A stretch of DNA of 64,000 nt, taken from contig JASAND010006526.1 of the NCBI GenBank assembly GCA_030248195.1, positions 1 through 64,000 of the forward strand, read 5' to 3'. Shown here piece after piece: positions 22,409 to 32,590 of this stretch. The notes under the pieces were generated by a model. The model was given only the letters and a program-made list of their open reading frames with translations, was not told the DNA's origin and did not search any database. A program made the translations under genes and the position numbers. Each line of letters starts with the position of its first letter. Position 1 is the stretch's first letter. The stretch is from Trissonchulus latispiculum. Lineage: Eukaryota > Nematoda > Enoplea > Enoplida > Ironidae.

Positions 22409-23335
22409 TAGTTCTATTAGAAAAGTTGTTCAGCTCATGCTATCGAATGATACCCAATTTGTCTATATTTTGGAAATTTCAAAAATTGACTTTTGTGACC
22501 TATAAGAGATCAAAGGAGCCGACACGACAGAAAAGTTCTACCTTGAAGCATTTGCCTTTATCATAATGTGCAGCAGGCATTGAGAATTTTATGTGCCAAT
22601 TTTGGTGACTTTCGAGTGGGTAACGAGTGAGAAATTATTAAAAGAACATGAAAATTGTGCAAAATGATGATTTTTGGCAAAACTAACACATTTTGTGGCA
22701 AGTTTTTTTGAAAGCACTACAAATGGTAGAAATTTGCAACTAGTTTCATAAAAATTCTGTGTATGCGTAGAGTGCAACTATCTGGAATCGATTTCTGTAG
22801 CTTTTGCCAATCGTGCAGGAGAAGCAAAAATGTTTCGCTGGTCCTGTTTGTCATGGTACAAAAAGCACCAATTTTACAAAATTTTGACTTTGAAAAATCG
22901 CCAAAAACCCGACGCTCAACAGAATTGTATCAGAAGGGTTATCTGCACTCTCTGATATGTCCTTAACATGTGCAACAAAATTGTAGCGATGTATCTTTTA
23001 TACAGTTAAAAAATTTTCTGCCACAAACTTTTTAACCTAACTTATTCATTTTCCTATGTCTAACACGTATCGAGGTCACCTTTGAAGGACTCTACAGCAC
23101 GATAGAAGCAATATTAAGCAACACGCACCTGTCTTGTTTTGGGGACCCATTAGGACTACAAAATATGTAAAAATGAGCAAAATCGGAGATTGTCGAAAAA
23201 TCGGCCAAAAAGCGACCCCCACCCCTCCTTAAAAGCGGATTTCAAAAAGAATATGTAATGCTGCATAACTGATCCCACGCGTGTTGCCGTCTGACTTTAG
23301 TCACACAATTATTAATGTTTATACTTTGGACATAC
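22409..23335. other. WDR11 intron 7, unassigned part
   Basis: AT-rich intron sequence. The short ORFs at 22,589-22,966 show no known motif and fit no WDR11 alignment gap. Confidence 0.45.
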
Positions 23336-23486
23336 TTGAGGCATTAGAATCAGCACAAGTCCCAGCTAACGAATCTTGATATGGCGTTCCACTAGCACTT
23401 CCATGTTTCAGCTTCAGATGACGGAATGTAATGCAACCATTCTCTTGCACGATATAAATGGCGTCTCGTCCCGCACAAGAAATTAC
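23336..23486 (-). CDS. WDR11: WDR11 exon 7 (codons 332-382)
   Basis: Begins right after TTTTTTAAG (an AAG acceptor, unusual) at 23,486; donor GTATGT after 23,336. VISCAGRDAIYIVQENGCIT then FRHLKLKHG matches VIPCFQRDGLFCLHENGCIT of vertebrate WDR11, which fixes the frame and the acceptor. It was missed by ORF scans because it lacks an ATG. Confidence 0.93.
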
Positions 23487-23664
23487 CTTAAAAAATCAGC
23501 AGACAGTTGAGATATCAAACCATCACTAGGCTAAATTGAACTTAAAACCTGGAAAATTTGAAGCCTTGCATTTAGTGATAATTGCGTTTGCAAAAGTAAA
23601 GACATACAATACCGCAAAAAACATTCCCATAACTTTCTGTGTTGGGCTGGTGACCATACGTGTG

Positions 23665-23840
23665 CTTGGGGGGGGTTCACCCCCCCCCCCCACCAGGACT
23701 GAGCTCACCCCCCCCCCCCAGAGGGGTCCCTCATCCCCCCCAGAATCCGGATTTTTCCGGTAAAAAACCAAAAAAATCCGGTTTTTCGGCGGCCTTCGGC
23801 CGCCCTTCACCCCCCCAGAAGTTCCCCTCCTGCACATGTC
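23665..23840. mobile_element. G/C-run repeat fragment (WDR11 intron 6)
   Basis: G-run and C-run blocks at 23,669-23,730 with hairpins AATCCGGATTTTTCCGGT and GGCGGCCTTCGGCCGCC. It resembles the interior of the G-run MITEs but has no clear TIRs. Overlapping ORFs here are low-complexity proline/glycine artefacts. Confidence 0.45.
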
Positions 23841-24014
23841 TGCTGGTGACTCCGCTTTGGAAAAACATTCGGACAAACAAAAACACTACAAGTACTATTT
23901 CGGCAGCGGAGCTAATTTTACATTAAAATGAGCTGAAAACTAGACAGCATTTGAAATTTGCCTCTAAAATGTCAATTGCAGCAGAAATGTCAGAAAAGTT
24001 TGACTTTCCCACCA

Positions 24015-24025
24015 CCGAAGTTTTT
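24015..24025. repeat. Target-site duplication, 3' side of the 2A-LINE
   Basis: CCGAAGTTTTT, repeated exactly at 26,499-26,509 on the other side of the LINE. Confidence 0.8.
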
Positions 24026-26498
24026 GTTGTTGTTGTTGTTGTTGATGCTTCCAGCCACCTGAATACAGATTCAATCGGCCCGGACACCTCCAGGACGGAG
24101 GCGGCCGCATTCTCTGAGAAAGGCAAGGACCTCCCGAGGCTTTTCCCAGAGGACCGCAAGGCTAGGGTTAGGACCCAAGTGGGACAGGCGTGGGCGGTCT
24201 GATTGTGGGCAGTTGAGTAGGGCATGCGACAGTGTGTCTTCTTGGTCAGGGCAGTGGGCACATGAGGGGGAATCTAGGGCTCCAATCCTATGGAGGTACC
24301 AGTTTAGGATTGGAGAGAAGCCCCCGACACGAAGTTGGGACAGGACTGACCTGTCAGCCCTGGATAGTCCAGTCTCCTTCGGGTCAGGGGTGCGGGGGAT
24401 TCGAAGCAGGTCTAGTCTGTCCGAGGATAAACCGGATTGCCAGGTGCTAGTGAAATGTCTAGAAATTAGGGATTTCACTGCTCTGAAATCTACCGGAGTA
24501 GCAGCCTGATCCAGATTTGAGCCAAGGCCAGCGAGCGTGTCAGCGATTTCGTTGCCGTGTATGCCCGAATGGCCGGGCAGCCAATGGATTTGGAGGGTTC
24601 GTGGTTGACAGTTCAGGATGGACTTTATGCGGCGCCAGATGGTAAACTCCTTATAGGTAGTTGATTTAGCAGGACCAGAGGACAGCTTCCTGGTCAGCGA
24701 TTGGGAATCCGAAAAAATTCTGATGATTTGATCTTCAGCGGAAGCCGTCGCGTCAATCCATTCCAGGGCGCGGTCCATCGCCCGGAGCTCAGCTCCGTAG
24801 CTCGAGGTGACCAGACCAGCTGGTTCGATTATGTTCCGGGTGAGACCCAGCCGATGGTGAAGAATATAGACGCCGCTTCCTCCGTTTCTGGTTCCTTCTT
24901 GGGCTGATCCATCAGTGTAGATTTCGATATCGGCCGGGGTCAGGCGGTCCAGGATACTTTCCGTAGCAGATTTCTTCTTCTCCGGGGGGTCTCTTCTGGA
25001 GATGCCGTAGATTTCAGACACAATTTCCAGCCCGGATGGGGCTTCCCAGGGCGGAAACGGGCTGACTGTGGCTATTTTTTCCTTGGCCAGGCCGTCGGTG
25101 GAGGCCAGCACTGTCAGAGACCGGCCCTCCTCCCGCCAGGAGGCCTGGGAGGCCAGGCGACGGGCAGTAGGGGCAGCAAAAGAATCTGCAGTGGGGTTGG
25201 AATCCGGGAGGCACTGATACTTTTCGTATGCTGAAGCAGTTAGGGATTTGGCACGGACATGGAGAGGCACCAGGCCTGCCTCTTTGACTGTGAGTTCAGC
25301 AGGGGATCCTCTAGGGCAGCCTGTTATGGCTCTGGCGGCTTCGTTCTGGATTGTTTGGAGCCGTTTCAGGTTGGAAGGAGCTGTAGTCGTCATCTGATTT
25401 GTTCTGGTTCTGGACCCGTCGTTAACTGGAACAAAACCTTTCGATTCCATCCAGTCCTCGAATTTCTCTCCGACAGAATCGGAGGCAGACGCTGAGGTGT
25501 CCCAGAGAGGGCTATGACCGTTTAGGTCTCCTAGGATAAGGGATCCTCTACCGGAGGGCAGGGCGGATGGGTCGAACTGCTGGGTTCTGTTGTCCTGCTG
25601 GCAGGAGACGACAGGTGGCACATAAATGTTCGTAACAGTCAGTTCGCGTGCCTCAAACAGTTTGACGGACAACAGTTCAGTGGTGGTATCTCCGGTGGGG
25701 GTGGCAGGCAGGAGGTGGTGCTGGATACCCTGTTTGATGAGAGTAGCTACCCCTCCGCCAATTTTGCCCCCACGGGCATTGCGGTTCCTTCTGACCAGAC
25801 GGTCGGCCCGGTATACGGTGTAGCCCTTGATTTCAAAGTTCATGCCAGGTTGGAGGTGGGTTTCCTGAAGGACGGCAACGTCCACGTTGCGGTCATGGAG
25901 CATTTTGGCCAATTCAGCTCTTTTGCTTGAGCTGAGGCCGTTGGAATTCCACTGCAAAAAACGGAGGGCTCTGGGGCTGTTGTGGGTTTGCTGTCGCGGT
26001 TTGACCCGGGCGGGCCTGCCGGGTCGGTTTGCCGGCGGGCAAGCTTGAGGGTGGCTGGGGGGGTTGGGTGACTGGACCTGGGCTGCTGAGCTGGTGGAGG
26101 GACAGTTTGAGCAAGTCCACCCGCAGGAATATTCCCTCAGTAGGTCCTTGACTGACAAACGGAGACAGACACGGTGGAACCAGATGCCACAGCCGTGGCA
26201 TGCCATGGAGTAGTCCTTTCTGGTAACGTTCAGACCACAGACACCACACGGATATGTGGGGCCCGGGTTTTCTTCAACATCGCCCGCCAGTATTAGAAGC
26301 CGACGCCAGAAGGCGGGGTGGCCTGGGCCGGCTTCAAAAAACCCGTCTGGACGGGGACGTGGGACACCATGGGAGGTCTTGCCTTCTTGGAGAAGGGAAG
26401 GAGAAAAGGGTTGCCGTTTCGCATCCAAGGGGAGGGAAAAGCCTCGTCCCAGGAAGGTCCACCTTTCCACCGCTTTGAGGCGACAACATCGGAGAGGG
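24026..26498 (-). mobile_element. 2A-containing LINE copy lacking reverse transcriptase (WDR11 intron 6)
   Basis: A 2,473-bp non-LTR retrotransposon copy bounded by an 11-bp target duplication (CCGAAGTTTTT) and ending in a (CAA)n 3' tail (24,026-24,046; GTTGTTGTT on the plus strand). The same kind of tail is present on the LINE at 57,977-59,351, so (CAA)n is a family trait. It holds one open frame (next feature). Orientation is the same as WDR11. Confidence 0.88.
24071..26470 (-). CDS. LINE polyprotein: 2A peptide, PHD finger, endonuclease, RNase H; RT deleted
   Basis: A 799-codon frame. Residues 63-71 are GDVEENPGP, a 2A ribosome-skipping motif that would release the N-terminal 70 residues cotranslationally. 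Then follow a PHD-type C4HC3 finger (C75, C78, C91, C94, H99, C102, C120, C123), an APE-type endonuclease (about 168-352, with N175, E203 and GDLN at 314-317), a post-RT region (about 365-440), RNase H (about 513-650; D520, E561, D587, D644) and a C-terminal CCHC-like motif (C737, C740, H749, C754). The endonuclease breaks off before its terminal SDH motif and no FADD-type RT is present, so an internal in-frame deletion near residues 353-365 (about 25,375-25,415) has fused EN to the tail. The listed start codon is GTG; no in-frame ATG precedes the 2A motif. Confidence 0.88.
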   Translation of the reverse strand: MERWTFLGRGFSLPLDAKRQPFSPSLLQEGKTSHGVPRPRPDGFFEAGPGHPAFWRRLLILAGDVEENPGPTYPCGVCGLNVTRKDYSMACHGCGIWFHRVCLRLSVKDLLREYSCGWTCSNCPSTSSAAQVQSPNPPSHPQACPPANRPGRPARVKPRQQTHNSPRALRFLQWNSNGLSSSKRAELAKMLHDRNVDVAVLQETHLQPGMNFEIKGYTVYRADRLVRRNRNARGGKIGGGVATLIKQGIQHHLLPATPTGDTTTELLSVKLFEARELTVTNIYVPPVVSCQQDNRTQQFDPSALPSGRGSLILGDLNGHSPLWDTSASASDSVGEKFEDWMESKGFVPVNDGSRTRTNQMTTTAPSNLKRLQTIQNEAARAITGCPRGSPAELTVKEAGLVPLHVRAKSLTASAYEKYQCLPDSNPTADSFAAPTARRLASQASWREEGRSLTVLASTDGLAKEKIATVSPFPPWEAPSGLEIVSEIYGISRRDPPEKKKSATESILDRLTPADIEIYTDGSAQEGTRNGGSGVYILHHRLGLTRNIIEPAGLVTSSYGAELRAMDRALEWIDATASAEDQIIRIFSDSQSLTRKLSSGPAKSTTYKEFTIWRRIKSILNCQPRTLQIHWLPGHSGIHGNEIADTLAGLGSNLDQAATPVDFRAVKSLISRHFTSTWQSGLSSDRLDLLRIPRTPDPKETGLSRADRSVLSQLRVGGFSPILNWYLHRIGALDSPSCAHCPDQEDTLSHALLNCPQSDRPRLSHLGPNPSLAVLWEKPREVLAFLRECGRLRPGGVRAD

Positions 26499-26509
26499 CC
26501 GAAGTTTTT
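26499..26509. repeat. Target-site duplication, 5' side of the 2A-LINE
   Basis: CCGAAGTTTTT, identical to 24,015-24,025. Confidence 0.8.
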
Positions 26510-26879
26510 CTGGGCTGCTAGTGTTCAAACATATACAAAACCATGTCGATAACCTACAAACATGTAAAGATAAAGTCTCACACTATCAGTTACTACTGGT
26601 GGAGAATGAAAGTGCGAATCATAATTCATTTTTGTTAGATTAGAGAGGGCAAAATTTTTTGAAAATACTTCGAAAAATGGATTATACAAATATGTGACGA
26701 CATATAAAATATTAAACATTCTAAGTTAGTAGTGCATGCGACCTCTGCCAGACCAGAGTTCACGATATGTAACCTAATAAAAAATGCAACATTAGATTTT
26801 TATACAAGTAGATGCACGATGTCTCACATGCTCATTCCACTTCAGCACAATCAAAAGAATAACACTAACTGGGTTATTC

Positions 26880-27190
26880 CTAGGCAAAAATTTCTGGAGG
26901 GGGAGTCTGGGGTTCCCCCCAGGTCTGGACGGGGACACAGATTTCTGGGGGGACGAAGATTTTTTCAAAAAATGTTTAAAAATAGCTATATTTGCTGCTG
27001 AGCTAAAAATTATACAATCTTTTAGCCTAATTTTAAGCGAAAAACAGTTAAAAAGGCATTAGAATCCGGCGAAGAAGGAAAATTTACCCTTAAAACCTTA
27101 TTTTTCTGTCGACTTTGGAAGTCTGGGGGGGGGGCGGCAGGTCCTAATCCTGGAGGGGGCGAACCGATTTCTAGGGGGCCCTCCACTCCC
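26880..27190. mobile_element. G/C-run MITE-like element (WDR11 intron 6)
   Basis: Begins near CCTAGGCAAAAATTTCTGG with G-runs, has TTTAAAAATAGCTATATTTGCTGCTGAGC and an AATCCGGCGAAG core, and ends in G/C-runs around GATTTCTAGGGGGCCC. It resembles the elements at 15,480 and 49,545. Confidence 0.5.
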
Positions 27191-27269
27191 CCCCTCGTAG
27201 GTCAAGCCAGGCTACAATGCCAAGAGGTGGATGGCCCATGAAGAAATAAAAGATTATATTAATTCCTAC

Positions 27270-27438
27270 CTGAAAAATAGGAGAATGAGTTCTGTCCAAC
27301 ACTATGTGAGCTACAGTCTGAAGAGTCCGCAGATCCAAAAATAACACTTCTTTAGGGTAAATCAAGAGCAGTCTATCTTTAACTGCCTTGTGATAAATGA
27401 CCTGCAAACAGCTATCAGACCCAGAGGATGCTTCATCT
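27270..27438 (-). CDS. WDR11: WDR11 exon 6 (codons 275-331)
   Basis: Acceptor CATTCTTTTAG before 27,438, donor GTAGGA after 27,270, ending in phase 0. DSCLQVIYHKAVKDRLLLIY and PKEVLFLDLRTLQTVAHIVL match DCLQLAYLPSKRNHMLLLY and PREILILDLEVNQTVGVIAI of vertebrate WDR11, one of the strongest matches in the window. Confidence 0.96.
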
Positions 27439-27472
27439 CTAAAAGAATGCCACAAAGTCACGTACATATTAA

Positions 27473-29243
27473 AACAAGTAGGAAAAATGCTCCTTGCAGT
27501 CGCATGAAAAAGTTAATATGAGCTATTATGACCAACATTTAAACGTGCTGAGGACAAGATTTAAAATGTTTAATATGAGCCAACATCTAAATAAGTAGAG
27601 GACAAGATGTAAACGTCTAACATGAGCCGCTACGTTTCTCTTGGGCTCATATTGACGCTCACTTTGGTTACGCCTGTGGCACGTGTCCTCTAAACAGACA
27701 TTGTTAAACCTAGCCAGAAAAGACTGAATATTAATACTGGCGCATACGTTTTAAGCAAAAATCAGAATTGCCTGATTTTTCAACTTCGCTTCAAGACATT
27801 TGTTTGTTTTTCGACGTTGCTTCTAGATCTCACTATACGTATGCATATACATGTATATAAATTATTAACAAAAGCAACCAATATAAACCAGAATAAGGCA
27901 ATAAAAATTAGAACTGTCACAGACGATATATACTTACCTAGTGAGATTTCATCCAGCCATACCATCCTTGCATATGCAAACCGTTCTAACCTTTTGACTA
28001 TCTGAAGAAAGCCTTTGTATATGTTACGGGCAGACGAGTAAATTGGACACTTCTGAAAGTGTCCAGACACATAGATAAATTATGCATGTGCGCAGACAGA
28101 TAGATAAATTCTTCCAATTATCGCATTCTGTCCGGACAGATGAGTAAATTATCTATGTGTCCAGAACAGGGTTGGGCAGATGCGTAAATTTTTAAACTAA
28201 GAAGAATTAGTGCAGAATATTTGTGTTTATAACTGTTATTTAACTTCAGTATATATTGTTCTTCACTTTATTTTTTATTGTTTATGAATTGTTGTGAAGC
28301 TTATTATATAGTATTTTTCATTAGCTTATGTTTTATTAAATTTTATAACGACTCTTACTTGATCTTGCTAATTTTATACAACATTTATATATCAGATATC
28401 GTTCCAATTATTGATCGCTATTAATAATTTATTTATTTGTTAATTAATTTTAATTTTTAATTATTTTATGTATCTACTTATTTGTGAAATTCTCGTGCCG
28501 CCATTTTAACATAATTTAAAGTGGAAACCAACGCTGAAATTAACAAGAATTAAATTTACGTATTTAAATACGTTTTATGCTAACGTATAATTATTTACTT
28601 ATATATATACGTATTACTTAATCTCTTATTAATAGCAATTACATACAAATAAGTACATAGAATAATTATTAATTTAAAATGTTATATTCGTAAAATTAAC
28701 AAGATCAAATAAGATATTTTAAAATTTCAATCATAAGGTAATAAAATATAATAACAAACTTTAGAACAATGCATAAACTATTAAAAATAAAGTAAAGAAC
28801 AATACCGAAGTTAAATTACAACTATAAACACAAACATTCTGGACATAGTTTAAAATTTTACGCATCTGTCCAACCCTGTTCTGGACACATAGATAATTTA
28901 CTCATCTGTCCGGACAGAAAGCGATAATTGTAAAAATTTATCTATCTGTCTGCGCACATGCATAATTTATCTATCTGTCTGGACACTTACAGAAGTGCCC
29001 AATTTACTCATCTGCCCGTAACATATATAAAAAATATATTAGCCATTTCATTTGCGTCAATATGAGCCCAAGAGAAACGTAGCGGCTCATGTTAGACGTT
29101 TACATCTTGTCCTCTACTTATTTAGATGTTGGCTCATATTAAACATTTTAAATCTTGTCCTCAGCACGTTTAAATGTTGGCCATATTAGCTCATATTAAC
29201 TTTTTCATGCGACTGCAAGGAGCATTTTTCCTACTTGTCCTTA
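27473..29243. repeat. 1.77-kb palindromic element (WDR11 intron 5)
   Basis: The left end ACAAGTAGGAAAAATGCTCC is mirrored at 29,243. Pairing continues through GAGGACAAGATGTAAACGTC and a series of GTCCAGACACATAGATAAAT-type motifs into an AT-rich centre near 28,520. The left arm has about 340 extra bases (27,665-28,010) with no counterpart on the right, so it is either an insertion there or a deletion on the right. That insert keeps a minus ORF with a hydrophobic stretch (VLIFIALFWFILVAF) of unknown meaning. Confidence 0.88.
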
Positions 29244-29249
29244 TCCAAT

Positions 29250-30975
29250 TGGGGGTTTGACCAGTGGTCAATAGGCCACCTAGACCGTAGTGACCAGTGG
29301 TCACTTTCGTCCGTTTCGAAAATATGCCCATTGAAACGAGCACAGTCGATTTACTAGATATGCCCCCAACCAAACCGCAGAAAAACGTTGTTTTGGGGTT
29401 TGACCAGTGGTCAATAGGCCACCTAGACCGTAGTGACCAGTGGTCACTTCCGTCGGTTTCGACAATACGCCCATTGAAACGAGCATAGTCAATTTTCTAT
29501 ATATGCCCCCAACCAAAACGCTGAAAAGCGCTGTTTTAAGGGGTTCGACCACTGGTCAATAGGCCCCATAGACCGTAGTGACCACTGGTCACTTACCTCG
29601 ATTTCGGCAATATGCCCATTGAAACGAGCGTAGTCGATTTACTATATATGCCCCGAACCAAAACGCCGAAAACCGCTGTCTAAGGGGGTTTGACCAGTGG
29701 TCAGTATGCCCCGAGACCATAGTGACCACTGGTCTCGGGGCCTCGAGTTCGGCAATATGCCCATTGAAACGAGCGTAGTCGATTTACTATAAATGCCCCC
29801 AACCAGCAAGCCGTAAAACGCTGTTTTAAGGGGTTTGACCACTGGTCAATAGGCCCCATAGACCGTAGTGACCACTGGTCACTTCCCTCGATTTCGGCAA
29901 TATGCCCATTGAAACGAGCGTAGTCGATTTATTATATATGCCCCCAACCTAAACGCCGAAAAACGCTGTTCCAGGGGGTTTGACCAGTGGTCAATAGGCC
30001 ACCTAGACCGTAGTGACCAGTGGTCACTTCCGTCGGTTTCGACAATATGCCCATTGAAACGAGCATAGTCGATTTACTATATATGCCTCCAACCAAAACG
30101 CCTAAAAACGCTGTTTTAGGGGGTTTGGCCAGTGGTCAATAGGCCACCTAGACCGTAGTGACCAGTGGTCACTTCCGTCGGTTTCGACAATATACCCATT
30201 GAAACGAGCATAGTCGATTTACTATATATGCCTCCAACCAAAACGCCGAAAAACGCTGTTTTAGAGGGTTTGACCAGTGGTCAATAGGACACCTAGACTA
30301 GTGGTCACTTCCGTCGGTTTCGACAATATGCCCATTGAAACGAGCATAGTCGATTTACTATATATGCCTCCAACCAAAACGCCGAAAAACGCTGTTTTAG
30401 GGGGTTTGACCAGCGGTCAATAGGCCACCTAGACCGTAGTGACCAGTGGTCACTTCCGTTGGTTTCGACAATATACCCATTGAAACGAGCATAGTCGATT
30501 TACTATATATGCCTCCAACCAAAACGCCGAAAAACGCTGTTCCAGGGGGTTTGACCAGTGGTCAATAGGCCACCTAGACCGTAGTGACCAGTGGTCACTT
30601 CCGCCGGTTTCGACAATATGCCCATTGAAACGAGCATAGTCGATTTACTATATATGCCTCCAACCAAAACGCCGAAAAACGCTGTTTTAGGGGGTTTGAC
30701 CAGTGGTCAATAGGCCACCTAGACCGTAGTGACCAGTGGTCACTTCCGTCGGTTTCGACAATACGCCCATTGAAACGAGCATAGTCGGTTTACTATATGT
30801 GCCCCCAACTAAAACCACGAAAAATGCTGTTTATAGTGAGTTTTCCCTACTTTGACCCTGGGCGAGGAACCACGGGAGCCATGCTGACCAGTGGTCACTT
30901 CGGACGGTATCGGCAGTATGCTCATCGTTTTCAGCGACCCCGATTTACTACATACTGGTGCCACCCCGAGGCCGA
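29250..30975 (+). repeat. Satellite array, about 11 copies of a 145-bp unit with two palindromes (WDR11 intron 5)
   Basis: The unit recurs at 29,261, 29,404, 29,549, 29,694, 29,839, 29,984, 30,129, 30,274, 30,410, 30,554 and 30,700, with a last degenerate copy at about 30,885. Each unit contains TTGACCASTGGTCAA and, about 33 bp later, GTGACCASTGGTCAC; both are palindromic around a single central base. The remainder (CCCATTGAAACGAGCATAGTC and GATTTACTATATATGCC) is also conserved. It begins directly at the right end of the 1.77-kb palindrome. Confidence 0.93.
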
Positions 30976-31379
30976 AAAACGCTGTTTTTGCCCGTTTTTA
31001 AACTATTTTCAAATTTTCGGACTTAGAAATTTTTCAGCTTGCAGGTGTCCAAAAACGCTATTTTTCCCATTTTTGACCATCTATAAAAATCGAACCAGAT
31101 CGAAATTCGAAAAAAAAACATAAACTTGCTAAGTACCATTGCCTAGATAATAAAAAATAGTATAGAAAAATTTTTCCTATGGGCCGTTCGAAAAATCGAG
31201 TTAACACAAAATTGGAAAAAAATCATGCTGAATACAGAGAAAAAACCCCACTTTCAAACCCGTAAGAGAAAGCCGATTTTTTCAAAGTTCATTTTTTCCG
31301 GGCAAGTTTGGTATCATTCGAAAGCTCTTGGCCTGGAGATTTCAAAAATGCAAATATTAGCTCTTAATTCATTCCCGTT

Positions 31380-31418
31380 AATTAGTGATGCCTAATTAGC
31401 ACTTTTCCAAATCCGCAA
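31380..31418 (+). repeat. Repeat split by an insertion, left part with 13-bp TSD
   Basis: GCCTAATTAGCACTTTTCC continues into TCCAAATCCGCAA (31,406-31,418), which is duplicated at 32,513-32,525. An uninterrupted relative lies in reverse orientation at 50,430-50,505. Confidence 0.8.
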
Positions 31419-32512
31419 GTAAGTAAGTATTCCTTCCCGCCCGCTAGCGGTGAGCTGTCGCGAGGCCCCTTAGAGACATTCAATGCAAGCCACCTTGGTT
31501 AACACAAGGGTGCCGTCACCGAATGTAGGAAGTTTGCCGAAGGCTTGTCGTCCACACTTTTATGTGCAGAACAGTAGAACGAGACCATAACAGCCCGAGC
31601 ATGTTTTATAACGACACTCCCCAACTGACCGTTGGGCCTGCTGGAGGGAGAGTCTCGAACTGATATGGCCAAACCTCCATGTCGTCCATTTGGCCAACTG
31701 ACATCGACCTGTAGCGGGCAGGTTACCTGTATATGTCCTGATCTATTGTGTCTTACTATCCCTTTGTCCAATGGCATGTTCAGTTCTGTTTCTGTGTATG
31801 AACTATCACTGGGAGGCGGTCCGTAGTTACGAACCGATCCTGTGGTTATCTTCTGGTAGAGACTGGACTTCAGATTGCAACTACGACCAAGCAGGCCCGG
31901 TTCTTCCTTCCTATACCGCCTATTCTAATCTAGAAATCTATCTGCAACATATATAAACGGGCGGGGAAAATATAGCTTTGACACCAGGAGCCCCCACCAG
32001 TATTGACCACGGGATCTTTTATTTTCCCCTCCCCCCCCCCTGTCCTACTGGCTGGTACCGGAGAACCCCAGGTCAGTATAGTTCGAAACTTCACGTGCCT
32101 CCGGCACATAGAATTCCCCCATCGTTTGAAAACATCATATTTGAGAGAAGGGAAAACTATAGGGAAAACATCCACAGAAGGAGGGGGGAGAGGGAATCGG
32201 GTATGTAAGGCTTATATGTTGTCTGACGGGACCTCAGCCAGCATACAAGTCTTACGGGGCATGAACTATGTACTCGTGGGCTTGACTACATAGTCCGGGC
32301 TCACATCTGTGCCAGCCAGGGCCCGCTCGAGGGTTCTGGCTGACGATGCAAGGAGCAGCTGTCACGGCCCAGCCTCAGATATGCTTCATAGGCCGGATAC
32401 CATACTGCCCGATTTCAGTATGGCGTCCTTGCATTCGCAACCAGCAAGACCCTCCCGGTTGCGAGAGCTCAGCGCAGAATCCATATGCCACGCATATGGA
32501 TCCCTCTTCGGG
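31419..32512. mobile_element. Unidentified 1.09-kb insertion with 13-bp target duplication
   Basis: Starts GTAAGTAAGTATTCC and ends CCCTCTTCGGG, flanked by TCCAAATCCGCAA on both sides. The empty site is seen in the relative at 50,430-50,505. There is no poly(A) or simple tail, no TIR and no LTR. The last 280 bases hold consecutive inverted repeats: ACTATGTA/TACATAGT, CAGCCAG/CTGGCTG, CCATACTG/CAGTATGG, GCAACC/GGTTGC and TCCATATG/CATATGGA, suggesting a structured RNA at one end. The short ORFs on either strand resemble nothing I know. Confidence 0.75.
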
Positions 32513-32590
32513 TCCAAATCCGCAAAGTGCCTTTATAGCTCATATTATGGGGGGCTCTCCGAGCTCCCCCATGATAATTCTATGGGAGGA
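32513..32590 (+). repeat. Repeat split by an insertion, right part
   Basis: After the second TSD copy the repeat resumes (AAGTGCCTTTATAGCTCATA, then GGGGGCTCTCCGAGCTCCCCC), matching the reverse complement of 50,430-50,490. Confidence 0.8.

Noticed and set aside
24213..26552. Plus-strand ORFs over the LINE (for example 26,254-26,478)
   Set aside because: Antisense shadows of the 799-codon LINE frame.
29250..30840. 145-bp array as a CRISPR array
   Set aside because: The whole unit is repeated with no unique spacers, and the setting is a eukaryotic intron.
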